A stretch of 64,000 bases of DNA from Blastococcus sp. TF02A-35 (GTDB taxonomy: Bacteria > Actinomycetota > Actinomycetes > Mycobacteriales > Geodermatophilaceae): the NCBI RefSeq assembly GCF_004571075.1, contig NZ_SPQP01000006.1, forward strand, positions 1 to 64,000. Reading direction: 5' to 3'. The notes under the pieces were generated by a model. The model was not told the origin of the DNA and did no database searches. It saw only the letters and a list, made by a program, of their open reading frames with translations. The number at the start of each line of letters is the position of its first letter. The first letter of the stretch is position 1. A program made the translations under genes and the position numbers. This document shows, in pieces, positions 16,577 through 24,702 of the stretch.

Positions 16577-18067
16577 ATGGCGGCACACGTGTTCGAGCAA
16601 CTGAACAGACTCGTCGGTTCAGCGGTATCGGGATCGAGTCTCGCGGATCTGTCCAGATCGAAGCGGCAGGCCCTGCGGGACTCCTTCTTGATGCCCGACG
16701 CTCTCGACCTCGAGGCCGTGCACTCCAGCGAGGAATTGCAAGACATCAATGTCGTCGTCGTGGGCGGTGGGTTCGCCGGACTTTCCGCGGCCTGGTACCT
16801 GAACCGCTGTGGGGTGCTGGTCGCCGTACTCGAGGCCTCGGAGCGGCTCGGCGGTCGGGTGCGCACCGACCGGGACTTTGTTGCGAACAGGACTGTCGAG
16901 GCGGGCGCCGAGCTGATCGGGGCGAACCATCCCATGTGGAACGACCTGGCCGACACCTTCGGATTGCAGCTCATCGAGGTTAGCGAGTCCGACCCCCGAG
17001 TACGGATCGGAGACCACGACCTCACCCACGATGAAAAGAAGCAGGTGTACGACGAACTGTTGGACGTCATCGACGTGATCGGTCAGGACGCGAAGGACAT
17101 CGACCCAGTACATCCGTGGCTCTCGCCAGGCGCCGCCGCCTTCGACGCGATGACCGTCGCCGAGCGGCTCGACGAGTTACTCGGGGCCGCCGGCTCGCTG
17201 ACTCGCTCGGTCATTGACTTTCAACTAGGCAACGACAACTGCGCGCCACCCTCGCAGCAGAGCTACCTCGGGCTGCTCGCGCTCGTAAGCGCGGGCCGCG
17301 TCGATGATTGCGACGAGACGACGAGCTTGCGCGGCTACTGGGACTACACCGAAACTTTCCGCTGCAGCGGCGGCAACGATCAGCTGGCAGCCATGCTGGT
17401 CGGCGACATCGACGCGGACAACGTGACCCTGAACGATCCAGTCACCGACATCGCGGTCCGGGAGGACCGAGTCGACTTCACCACCGCATCGGGCACCGGG
17501 ACGTGCGACTATCTCGTGCTTGCGGTGCCGCCGACGGCATGGCCGTCCATCACCTCCCACCTCGAGTGGGATCCCGCCGAACGCACTATGACCCACGGGC
17601 CGGCCGTGAAGTACCTCAACAGCTTCGTCACCGCGTTCTGGGACGACTCAGGACTCACACCCAATGCGCTCGTGGACGGCATCGGGTCAGTGTGGGAGGG
17701 CACTGATAGTCAGCCTGTTGCGCCTGACGCGGAGTTCGCGCTGTCGGTCTACTCCGGCGGCACATTTATCCGTGACCGAAGCAGCTACCCGACGCAGCTC
17801 GCCTCGATCTTTCCGGGCTACGCGCCGGTCGATGAACGATTCGTGGACTGGCCGAATACGCCGGGCGTGCTGACCGGGTACTCGGTGCCCGCTCCGGGCG
17901 AGGTCACCACGGTTGGGCAGGCCCTGGCTGAGCCGCACGGCCGCATGTACCTGGCGGGCGAGCAGACCTGGATGCCGTTCTTCGGGTACATGGAGGGCGC
18001 GCTGCAGTCCGGGGCCCGCGCCGCCCGGGAAATCATCCGGCTCGAATGTCCGGAGGCGATGCCGTGA
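16577..18067 (+). CDS. FAD-dependent amine oxidase family protein
   Basis: A 496-residue protein. After a 55-residue N-terminal extension comes the dinucleotide motif VVVGGGFAGLSAAWYLNR with EASERLGGRVRTD, the signature of flavin monoamine oxidases. The C-terminal FAD contact YLAGEQTWMPFFGYMEGALQSG includes the aromatic pair that frames the active site. Likely substrates are amines or amino acids; none can be named. I start at ATG 16577 because GGAGG lies eight bases before it; a GTG 84 bases upstream has no site. There is no export signal. Codon use (GTA, TCG, AAC/GAT mix) looks looser than in neighbours, so a different origin is likely. Confidence 0.85.
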   Translation: MAAHVFEQLNRLVGSAVSGSSLADLSRSKRQALRDSFLMPDALDLEAVHSSEELQDINVVVVGGGFAGLSAAWYLNRCGVLVAVLEASERLGGRVRTDRDFVANRTVEAGAELIGANHPMWNDLADTFGLQLIEVSESDPRVRIGDHDLTHDEKKQVYDELLDVIDVIGQDAKDIDPVHPWLSPGAAAFDAMTVAERLDELLGAAGSLTRSVIDFQLGNDNCAPPSQQSYLGLLALVSAGRVDDCDETTSLRGYWDYTETFRCSGGNDQLAAMLVGDIDADNVTLNDPVTDIAVREDRVDFTTASGTGTCDYLVLAVPPTAWPSITSHLEWDPAERTMTHGPAVKYLNSFVTAFWDDSGLTPNALVDGIGSVWEGTDSQPVAPDAEFALSVYSGGTFIRDRSSYPTQLASIFPGYAPVDERFVDWPNTPGVLTGYSVPAPGEVTTVGQALAEPHGRMYLAGEQTWMPFFGYMEGALQSGARAAREIIRLECPEAMP

Positions 18068-18300
18068 TCGGCGCTGAAGCGGACGGCGAAGACCCCGGCG
18101 ATCACCTCCTTGCCGCCGCGCACGGCGATCGCCATGGCCAGCGCGGTCTACGCCAGCTGCGCGTCGTGGGCTCACCGGGGCGAACCCTGTTTGACCTCAG
18201 CTCCTTGGGCCTCCTGTGCGTTCAGCTTGCCGGTCTCGAACACCAGCCGGACCGCGCCGGACTTGAAGTCCTCGTCGAGCTTCTGGTACTGCCTCGTCAT
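18068..18300 (-). pseudogene. IS3-family transposase remnant
   Basis: Reading leftward from ATG 18300, which has a GAGGAGGG site, the peptide starts MTRQYQKLDEDFKSGAVRLV, the typical start of an IS3-type OrfA, and stops after 42 codons. Next to it (18,135-18,090) is TALAMAIAVRGGKEVIAGV, which looks like an internal OrfB block normally followed by FHSDRGSQYT; that continuation is missing. A large internal deletion has joined the two. The following 284 bases up to 18,584 hold no gene, only the leader of the DUF1269 gene. Confidence 0.6.
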
Positions 18301-18584
18301 CGCTGCCCTCCTCACAGACGCGATGTCTTCACGCTATGGGGGGAAGCTCAGCGCTGTCTCCATCGATTTGAGGGAGGAGCGCTGAGGCTCGCTGTCGGTG
18401 CGGACGGAGCCGAAGGACTCATTGTCGGGTGAATGCTCTCCGTCGCGCCGGGTATGGCCCGTGGCGGTTGAGCAGTCAGCCTCAAGCATGTGGCGTCCTT
18501 GGCAAGACTTCCGCTGGAGAGTTCGGACGGCGCCCATGGAGGGCTCTGGCCTCGGAGCGGGGTCACGGGACGAGGAGAAGGCGC

Positions 18585-19127
18585 ATGAGTCAGTTGCTCG
18601 TGTTTGGGGTGGACAGCCCGCAGACCGCTGAGAAGGTCTTCGAGCTCGCCGGGGAACTCGATCGGCAGCAGTTGCTGGAGCTGGCCGACGCCGCCTGGGT
18701 GGAGCGGACTCCCGACGGGAAGATCAAGCTGCACCAGTCGGTCAACCTGACCGCGGCTGGAGCCAGCTACGGAGCGGCCAGCGGCGCGCTGTGGGGGTCG
18801 CTGATCGGACTGCTGTTGCTCAACCCGCTCGCCGGCGCCCTGGTGGGGGCGGGGGTGGGTGCCGGGTCGGGAGCCCTGGGTGGGTCGCTGGCCGATGTCG
18901 GCATCCCCGATGACCTGATCCGTGAGATCGGGCAGACCCTGCAGCCCGGTGGGGCGGCAGTGTTCTTCCTGGCCCGCAACGCCACCGTCGACCGGGTCGT
19001 TGAGGCGATCCGGCCCTACAACCCGACGGTGATCCAGACCAACTTGAGCCGCGACTCCGAGCGTGAGCTGGTCGCGCTTCTACAGCAGAACCACCCCGTC
19101 GGTGCCTCGGCGGCAACCGGGTTGTGA
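18585..19127 (+). CDS. DUF1269-family membrane-associated stress protein
   Basis: A 180-residue protein. SQLLVFGVDSPQTAEKVFEL and the DGKIKLHQSVNLTA strand are the family start. A Gly/Ala-rich double hairpin follows (residues 62-108, GSLIGLLLLNPLAGALVGAGVG), then a C-terminal domain VFFLARNATVDRVVEAIRPY. The family is common in acid- and envelope-stress clusters but has no proven activity. Start ATG 18585 is set by GAGGAGAAG. The htrA-like gene begins four bases after its stop, so they are co-transcribed. Confidence 0.85.
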   Translation: MSQLLVFGVDSPQTAEKVFELAGELDRQQLLELADAAWVERTPDGKIKLHQSVNLTAAGASYGAASGALWGSLIGLLLLNPLAGALVGAGVGAGSGALGGSLADVGIPDDLIREIGQTLQPGGAAVFFLARNATVDRVVEAIRPYNPTVIQTNLSRDSERELVALLQQNHPVGASAATGL

Positions 19128-19131
19128 CCCC

Positions 19132-20250
19132 ATGTCGTCCCCGCGTACCACTCGAGACGGGGCGCCGTCTGCGGGTGTGTGCCGCCACGTGGTGGCCCGA
19201 CCGCGGTCAGCAGTTGCGGCAGGCGTAGTCGCGGCTGCACTGCTCACCGGCGGCTGTACCGGCTCCGACTCCTCGGCTGACCAGCAGGCGTCCAGCGCCA
19301 CGACGACCGCTCAGCAGCCTGCCGAGGCGGCCGCCGGAGGCCTGGAACAGGTGCCGCAGGTCCTCGCGCGGGCGCAGCCCAGCGTGGTGACCGTGCTGGT
19401 TGCCGGCGGAAACGGCAGCGGGGTCGTCTACACCGCCGACGGGCTCATCCTCACCAACGAACACGTCGTGCGCGGCGCCTCGGACGTGGAGGTGGCCTTC
19501 GCCGACGGGCGGCGCGTCCCGGGCACCGTCACCGCCACCGACCCGGTCACCGACCTCGCCCTGGTGCAGCCCGACCGGCGCGACCTGCCACCGGCGGAGT
19601 TCCGCACCGACCTGCCCCAGGTGGGCACCCTCGCGGTCGTCGTGGGCAGCCCGCTGGGCTTTGCGAACACCGTCACCGCCGGCATCATCTCCGGCCTGCA
19701 CCGGGAGATCCCTGGCAGCGCAGTGCAGTCCCAGGCGCTGGTCGACCTCATCCAGACCGACGCCCCCATCAGCCCGGGCAACTCCGGTGGCGCCCTGCTC
19801 AACGCTGCCGGTGAGGTGATCGGCATCAACGTCGCCTACATCCCACCCCAGGCCGGCGCGGTCGCCCTCGGCTTCGCCATCCCGGCGGCAACCGCCGTCG
19901 ACATCGCCGACCAGCTGCAACGTTCCGGTCGCGCCCAGCACGCCTATGCCGGGCTCGTGCCCGTGCCGATCACCCCGGAGATCGCCGCGCAGCTGGGGCT
20001 CGGCGACCTGGAGGGGGTCATCGTCGCCGCTGTCGCCGCCAGCGGCCCGGCCGAGCAGGCGGGCTTGGCCCCCGGCGACGTCGTCACCGCAGTGGACGGG
20101 GAGCCGACGCCCACGCCTGAGGACTTCCTCGCCGCGCTGCGCCCGCACAGCCCCAGCGACGTCCTGACCCTGACGGTCACCCGCCCCGGTCAGAGAGAAC
20201 GCGAGGTCGAACTCACGCTCGTGGACCGACCCGTCACCAGCAACCCCTGA
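19132..20250 (+). CDS. HtrA/DegP-type trypsin-like serine protease, lipoprotein with PDZ domain
   Basis: A 372-residue precursor with an N-terminal membrane signal and a TGGC lipobox (Cys42), so it should be anchored outside the membrane. The protease domain has the triad His111 (LTNEHVV), Asp141 (TDLALV) and Ser218 (SPGNSGGALLN). A single PDZ domain follows (about 280-368), with GLAPGDVVTAVDGEPTPTPEDF. It would degrade or refold damaged secreted proteins. ATG 19132 gives a proper signal sequence; an upstream GTG in the DUF1269 frame is unlikely. It lies four bases after the DUF1269 gene and about 100 bases before terC. Confidence 0.9.
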   Translation: MSSPRTTRDGAPSAGVCRHVVARPRSAVAAGVVAAALLTGGCTGSDSSADQQASSATTTAQQPAEAAAGGLEQVPQVLARAQPSVVTVLVAGGNGSGVVYTADGLILTNEHVVRGASDVEVAFADGRRVPGTVTATDPVTDLALVQPDRRDLPPAEFRTDLPQVGTLAVVVGSPLGFANTVTAGIISGLHREIPGSAVQSQALVDLIQTDAPISPGNSGGALLNAAGEVIGINVAYIPPQAGAVALGFAIPAATAVDIADQLQRSGRAQHAYAGLVPVPITPEIAAQLGLGDLEGVIVAAVAASGPAEQAGLAPGDVVTAVDGEPTPTPEDFLAALRPHSPSDVLTLTVTRPGQREREVELTLVDRPVTSNP

Positions 20251-20353
20251 GGGCACTGCCGCCCTCGGCACAGTCGCCGCCCGACGCAGTCTCGTTGGCC
20301 GGCGCGGGAGCCTCCGCCCACAGGTCGGGAGCGGAGCCGATCAAGGAGACAGC

Positions 20354-21397
20354 GTGACCGACATCAGTAGCCTGACCTGGACGCTGACCATCGTGCTCGT
20401 CCTCGCCCTGCTGGCCGTGGACCTCGTCCTGGCCGCGGTCCGTCCGCACCGGGTCGGCTTCCGCGAGGCCACCGCCTGGTCGATCTTCTACATCGCCGTC
20501 GCGATCGCCTTCGGGATCTGGTTCACCACGCAGTACGGCGGCGGACCGGGCACCGAGTACTTCGCCGGCTACATCGTCGAGAAGAGCCTGTCGGTCGACA
20601 ACCTGTTCGTCTTCGTGATCATCATGACGACGTTCGCCGTCCCCGAGGAGCACCAGCACAAGGTGCTCACCTTCGGCATTGTGCTGGCGCTGGTCATGCG
20701 GGCCATCTTCATCGCGCTCGGCGCCACGCTGATCTCGCTGTTCTCCTTCATGTTCCTGCTGTTCGGCCTGCTGTTGATCTGGACCGCCGTCCAGCTGTTC
20801 CGGCACCGTGACGCGGACCCCGACATCGAGAGCAACGCGATGGTCAAGGCCGCCCGCCGCTTGCTGCCGGTGACCCCCGACTACGTCGGCGGCAAGCTGA
20901 CCACCCGCGTCGACGGCCGGCGCATGGTCACCCCGCTGTTCATCGTGCTGATCGCGATCGGCAGCGTGGACCTGCTGTTCGCTCTCGACTCCATCCCCGC
21001 GGTGTTCGGGGTGACCGATGAGCCCTACATCGTCTTCACCGCCAACGCCTTCGCCCTGCTCGGCCTGCGCGCGCTGTTCTTCCTCGTCAAGGGACTGCTC
21101 GACCGGCTGGTCTACCTGTCCGCTGGGCTGGCGTTCATCCTGGCGTTCATCGGCGTGAAGCTGATCCTGCACTGGGCCCACGTCGACATCGACCCCAGCG
21201 TGCCCGAGATCCCCACCCCGCTCAGCCTCGGCGTGATCGTCGTGGTCCTGGCCGTCGTCACGGTGGCCAGCCTGCTCAAGACCCGCCGCGACCCCACCGC
21301 CAAGGCCCACCCCGGATCACTGCGCGCAACCGGAACCAAGGACCGGCACGCCCGTCCCGGGTCCACCGGCGAGGGAATCGGTGCCCACGGCTCCTGA
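20354..21397 (+). CDS. terC: TerC/Alx-family membrane protein
   Basis: A 347-residue integral membrane protein with about nine helices. Family signatures: VEKSLSVDNLFVFVIIMTTF (conserved acidic residue in helix 3) and GSVDLLFALDSIPAVFGVT, the duplicated acidic motif thought to bind metal ions. TerC/Alx proteins are linked to manganese export, high-pH and tellurite stress, and metalation of secreted proteins. GTG 20354 has AAGGAG eight bases upstream. The C-terminal 45 residues are a basic disordered tail. It continues the stress-gene series of the element. Confidence 0.88.
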   Translation: MTDISSLTWTLTIVLVLALLAVDLVLAAVRPHRVGFREATAWSIFYIAVAIAFGIWFTTQYGGGPGTEYFAGYIVEKSLSVDNLFVFVIIMTTFAVPEEHQHKVLTFGIVLALVMRAIFIALGATLISLFSFMFLLFGLLLIWTAVQLFRHRDADPDIESNAMVKAARRLLPVTPDYVGGKLTTRVDGRRMVTPLFIVLIAIGSVDLLFALDSIPAVFGVTDEPYIVFTANAFALLGLRALFFLVKGLLDRLVYLSAGLAFILAFIGVKLILHWAHVDIDPSVPEIPTPLSLGVIVVVLAVVTVASLLKTRRDPTAKAHPGSLRATGTKDRHARPGSTGEGIGAHGS

Positions 21398-21509
21398 CGC
21401 ACCAGCCCCCTGCGCGACCCTCCATGGGCGGTCCTGGTGGAGACCGGCGCCGATGCGCAGCCCTTGATCCATGCTGACGGGGACTCGTGAACGGTCTCGA
21501 GATCAGGTC

Positions 21510-21677
21510 TTACCTCGTCGGGCTGTACAGCGGCAGGTCGCCGATCAGAATCTCGGTGGACCGCAAGTCCGCAGGTGCGAGACGGATCAGCGAGCGGGAC
21601 AAAATCCGGTTGATCGACGCGGAGAAAAGGCTCCCCACGAAGTAGCCCACCTCGTACGTGGTCTTCGGCTGTGACAT
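21510..21677 (-). pseudogene. Truncated NADPH-dependent FMN reductase (N-terminal 55 residues)
   Basis: From ATG 21677, with GGAGGACC upstream, the peptide YEVGYFVGSLFSASINRILS is the flavodoxin-like phosphate-binding start of NAD(P)H-dependent FMN reductases, followed by LIRLAPADLRSTEI and DLPLYSP. The frame then stops at 21,510, after about 55 of the usual 185 residues. The rest of the fold is not present downstream, so the gene has been cut off, probably by a rearrangement within the element. Confidence 0.65.
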
Positions 21678-21792
21678 CTCGGTCCTCCGTGACCATCGGG
21701 TGCTCCTACGGCCTTGACTGGCGTGTCCGGCTCTGCAAGGTGTGCGATGGGGAAGACACCGCCCCGTCGTCGACCGGCAGGAGCACGACGCC

Positions 21793-22260
21793 ATGAGCAC
21801 TCCGGGCACCGATCCGCAGTCCGGTTCCGGCCGCATCGTCGTGGGAGTGGACGGCTCGTCGCACTCGGAGGAGGCGTTGCGCTGGGCGCTCGGCCAAGCG
21901 CGGCTCACCGGCCAGCCGGTCGAGGCGGTCATCTCCTGGAGGATCCCGGCGGTCGGGGTCGATGGGGCCGGTGCCCTCATGGCCATCGACTGGGAAGGCG
22001 ATGCGACCAGCATGCTGGAGAACACGGTCGCGAGGGCGGTGGACTCGTCGGATGCCGACCGGGTGTCCCAGCGCGCGGTCATGGGTCATCCGGGGCAGGT
22101 CCTGGTCGACGCGGCGGCAGATGCGGCTCTGCTCGTCGTCGGCAGTCGTGGCCGTGGCGGGTTCACGGGGATGCTGCTGGGCTCGGTCAGCCAGCACGTC
22201 ATCGCCCGCGCCGCCTGCCCGGTCGTCGTCGTCCGCGGCCCCGTCGACCCACCGGAGTGA
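21793..22260 (+). CDS. Universal stress protein (UspA family)
   Basis: A 155-residue single-domain protein. IVVGVDGSSHSEEALRWAL is the first strand and nucleotide-binding start. The ATP-binding motif GSRGRGGFTGMLLGSVS (G-2x-G-9x-G-S/T) is intact, followed by the AACPVVVVRG strand. It should therefore be of the ATP-binding type. AGGAG lies nine bases before ATG 21793. It is the last gene before the IS5-type element and fits the stress theme of the region. Confidence 0.9.
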   Translation: MSTPGTDPQSGSGRIVVGVDGSSHSEEALRWALGQARLTGQPVEAVISWRIPAVGVDGAGALMAIDWEGDATSMLENTVARAVDSSDADRVSQRAVMGHPGQVLVDAAADAALLVVGSRGRGGFTGMLLGSVSQHVIARAACPVVVVRGPVDPPE

Positions 22261-22353
22261 CCGGACCGCGCGGGCGGACGGCCGGGTCGACGGCGACCTG
22301 GCCGTGCCGGTCTGCGGCCCGTTGGCCGATCGACGCCGACGTCAGACTGCTAA

Positions 22354-23321
22354 GGGCGTCCGCCAGTAGGGATGATCACCACGTTCGGCGTGGCTGGTCG
22401 TCGGGGGCAGGCACGAGGGCCACGCTCGCGAAGGTGCTGACGCTCCGTGAGCTGTGGACCGCTCGTGCCTGCCGTCCCATCGTGCATCCTTGACCCGCTG
22501 CGCGAGCAGTTCCTCGCGCTGCTGCCCACGCGTGTCGATGAGCACCCGCTGGGCTGTCACCGGCCGCGCATCGCCGACGCCGTGGTGTTCGACCACCTGG
22601 TCGCCGCGCTGGTGTTCGGCGCCGGCTACGACCGGATCGCCGACGCCGACTGCTCGGCCACCACCATGCGCCGCCGCCGGGACGAATGGATCAGGCTGGG
22701 CATCTTCGACCGGCTACGGCTGGCCTGCCTGGACGCCTACGACACGATGATCGGCCTGGACCTGGCCGACCTGGCCGTGGACGGCTGCACCACCAAGGCG
22801 CCCTGCGGTGGACAGTGCGCCGGTCGCAGCCCGGTAGACCGCGGCAAGGGCGGCATGAAGCGGTCCCAGCTGTGCGACGGCGCCGGCGTGCCGATGGCCA
22901 CGGTGTCCGCGCCGGCCAACACCCGCGACGACGCTCTGCTCGGGGAGACCCTGGACGCGCTCAAGGACTTCCAACCCCTGCCAGCGGACGTGACCGTGCA
23001 CCTGGACGCCGGCTATGACTACCGGCCCTGCCGGGAAGCCCTTGACGAGCGAGGCCTCGCCGGGCAGATCGCCGCGCGCGGTACACCCGCGCCGATCCAG
23101 GTCGGCCGGCGGTGGGTTGTCGAGCGGACCAACTCCTGGCTCAACGACTTCGGCCGGCTGCGTCGCTGCACCGAACGCCGCCAGGTCTGTGTTGACGCCT
23201 TCCTTGCCCTCGCTACCGCGATCGTCACAATCCGTGCGTTGCTGCGGGCCGCCTGGTACCGCTATCGATGGGACACCCGTCCAAGATCACCACGGATCCG
23301 CTGACCTAATGGCGGAGGCCC
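22354..23321 (+). mobile_element. IS5-type insertion sequence, 968 bp, with TAA target duplication
   Basis: The terminal inverted repeats are GGGCGTCCGCCAGTAGG (22,354-22,370) and, as its complement at the right end, GGGCCTCCGCCATTAGG (23,305-23,321), matching at 15 of 17 positions. TAA is repeated directly at 22,351-22,353 and 23,322-23,324. One transposase gene fills the element. Intact ends, an intact gene and a clean target duplication point to a recent insertion, between the universal stress gene and zwf. Confidence 0.85.
22447..23304 (+). CDS. IS5-family DDE transposase
   Basis: A 285-residue protein. The N-terminal part has the DUF4096-like insertion-element domain (HRPRIADAVVFDHLVAALVFGAGYDRIA). 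The catalytic domain has LAVDGCTTKAPCGG (first Asp), VHLDAGYDYRPCREAL (second Asp) and GRRWVVERTNSWLNDFGRLR (Glu of the Y-(2)-R-(3)-E block). It is unbroken, so it is probably active. The start is GTG 22447; a GTG at 22,465 is possible. The gene lies within the inverted repeats at 22,354 and 23,321. Confidence 0.88.
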   Translation: MSCGPLVPAVPSCILDPLREQFLALLPTRVDEHPLGCHRPRIADAVVFDHLVAALVFGAGYDRIADADCSATTMRRRRDEWIRLGIFDRLRLACLDAYDTMIGLDLADLAVDGCTTKAPCGGQCAGRSPVDRGKGGMKRSQLCDGAGVPMATVSAPANTRDDALLGETLDALKDFQPLPADVTVHLDAGYDYRPCREALDERGLAGQIAARGTPAPIQVGRRWVVERTNSWLNDFGRLRRCTERRQVCVDAFLALATAIVTIRALLRAAWYRYRWDTRPRSPRIR

Positions 23322-23331
23322 TAAGCGCAGT

Positions 23332-24702
23332 TCAGCGCTCGCGCTGATCGAACGGCCCGTCCGATCCGGCGGGGTACTCCTGGAGCGGAACCAGGTCCTT
23401 GGCCCATGCGTCGAGCACGGGTGTAACGACGCGCCAGGATTCCTCCGCTTCGTCACCGCGGATCGACAGGGCAGGGTCACGGTGGAACACGTCCAGCAAC
23501 AGCCGACCGTAGGCGGGTAGTTCGGCCGGTTCGAGTTCAGCGGCGAGGGTCAGCGGGACCAGCGTGTGCGCGCGGGCGCCGACGCCGGACATCTCGACGA
23601 CGACGCTCTCGGGCTGGAGCCCGAAGCGCAGCACGTTGGGTTGCGGGTCGCCGCGCATGCCACGGGGCAGGTGCGGCACCGGCCGGAAGTGCACCGCCAC
23701 CTCCATCCGGTTCCGCCCGAGCGCCTTGCCGGTCCGGAGCCGGAACACGGTGCCGCGCCAGCGCCAGTTGTCCAACCGGAGTTCCAGCTCGGCGAACGTC
23801 TCCGTCCGGTGGGCCGGGTCGACGCCGTCCTCCTCCACGTACGCAGGAACGGATACGCCGTCGACGAGCCCGCTCGTGTAGCGGGCCCGACGTGTGTGAC
23901 GGACGACGTCGTCGGCGCTCAGCGGGCGGATCGAGCGCAGCACGTCCACCTTGCGGTCCCGCAGGTCTCGGGCGTCGAGACTGATCGGCGGCTCCATCGC
24001 CACCAGGCAGAGCAACTGCAGCAGGTGGTTCTGCAGCATGTCCTTCAGCGCGCCGACGCCGTCGTAGTATCCGGCCCTACCCTCCAGGGCGAGCGTCTCG
24101 TCCCAGACGACGTCGATCTCCGCGATGTGCGCGCTGTTCCAGATTGGCTCCAGCACCCGGTTGGCCAACCTGGTGCCGAGGACGTTCTGCACGGTCGTCA
24201 TGGCCAGGAAGTGGTCGACGCGGAACACCGATTCCTCAGGGACGACCCGGGCGAGCAGGGCGTTCAGCTCGACCGCCTGGGCGAGATCCTCACCGAACGG
24301 CTTCTCCAGCACGATCGAGCTCCCCTCCGGCAGCCCGGCACCGTGCAGCGCCGAGACGGTGGGGGCGAACAGGAACGGCGGAAGGGCGAGGTAGGCCGCG
24401 ATCGGCTCGGCACCCCGGACTACGGCGCGCAGGGCGGCCGGGTCGGTGACGTCGGCCCGGTGGTACTCGGCCGCCGACACGATCGCGTCCCGGTCAGCGG
24501 CCGGGAACTGCCCCCCGTGCTGACCGAGCTGGGCACGCGCCCACCCGCGGAACTGCTCGTTCCCCCAGTCCTCCCGGCCCACGCCGATCAGCCGGAACCC
24601 GTCGCCGAGGTGCCCGCCGTTGCCCAGCGCCGCAAGCCCGGGCAGGAGGTATCGCGCCGTCAGGTCGCCGGTGGCCCCGAGGAGGACGAAGCGCTCGATC
24701 AC
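23332..24702 (-). CDS. zwf: Glucose-6-phosphate dehydrogenase (diverged form)
   Basis: A 456-residue protein that oxidises glucose-6-phosphate and makes NADPH. The nucleotide site reads FVLLGATGDLTARYLLPGL, the substrate lysine is in EKPFG (133-137), and RVDHFLAM (161-168) holds the catalytic His. The usual RIDHYLGK is changed: the Lys that helps bind the phosphate is a Met here, so kinetics may differ. GTG 24702 overlaps the stop of the upstream GH15 gene. The same PCuAC-GH15-zwf order occurs in copy A, where zwf is broken. Glucose from GH15 would need a kinase before use. Confidence 0.85.
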   Translation of the reverse strand: MIERFVLLGATGDLTARYLLPGLAALGNGGHLGDGFRLIGVGREDWGNEQFRGWARAQLGQHGGQFPAADRDAIVSAAEYHRADVTDPAALRAVVRGAEPIAAYLALPPFLFAPTVSALHGAGLPEGSSIVLEKPFGEDLAQAVELNALLARVVPEESVFRVDHFLAMTTVQNVLGTRLANRVLEPIWNSAHIAEIDVVWDETLALEGRAGYYDGVGALKDMLQNHLLQLLCLVAMEPPISLDARDLRDRKVDVLRSIRPLSADDVVRHTRRARYTSGLVDGVSVPAYVEEDGVDPAHRTETFAELELRLDNWRWRGTVFRLRTGKALGRNRMEVAVHFRPVPHLPRGMRGDPQPNVLRFGLQPESVVVEMSGVGARAHTLVPLTLAAELEPAELPAYGRLLLDVFHRDPALSIRGDEAEESWRVVTPVLDAWAKDLVPLQEYPAGSDGPFDQRER

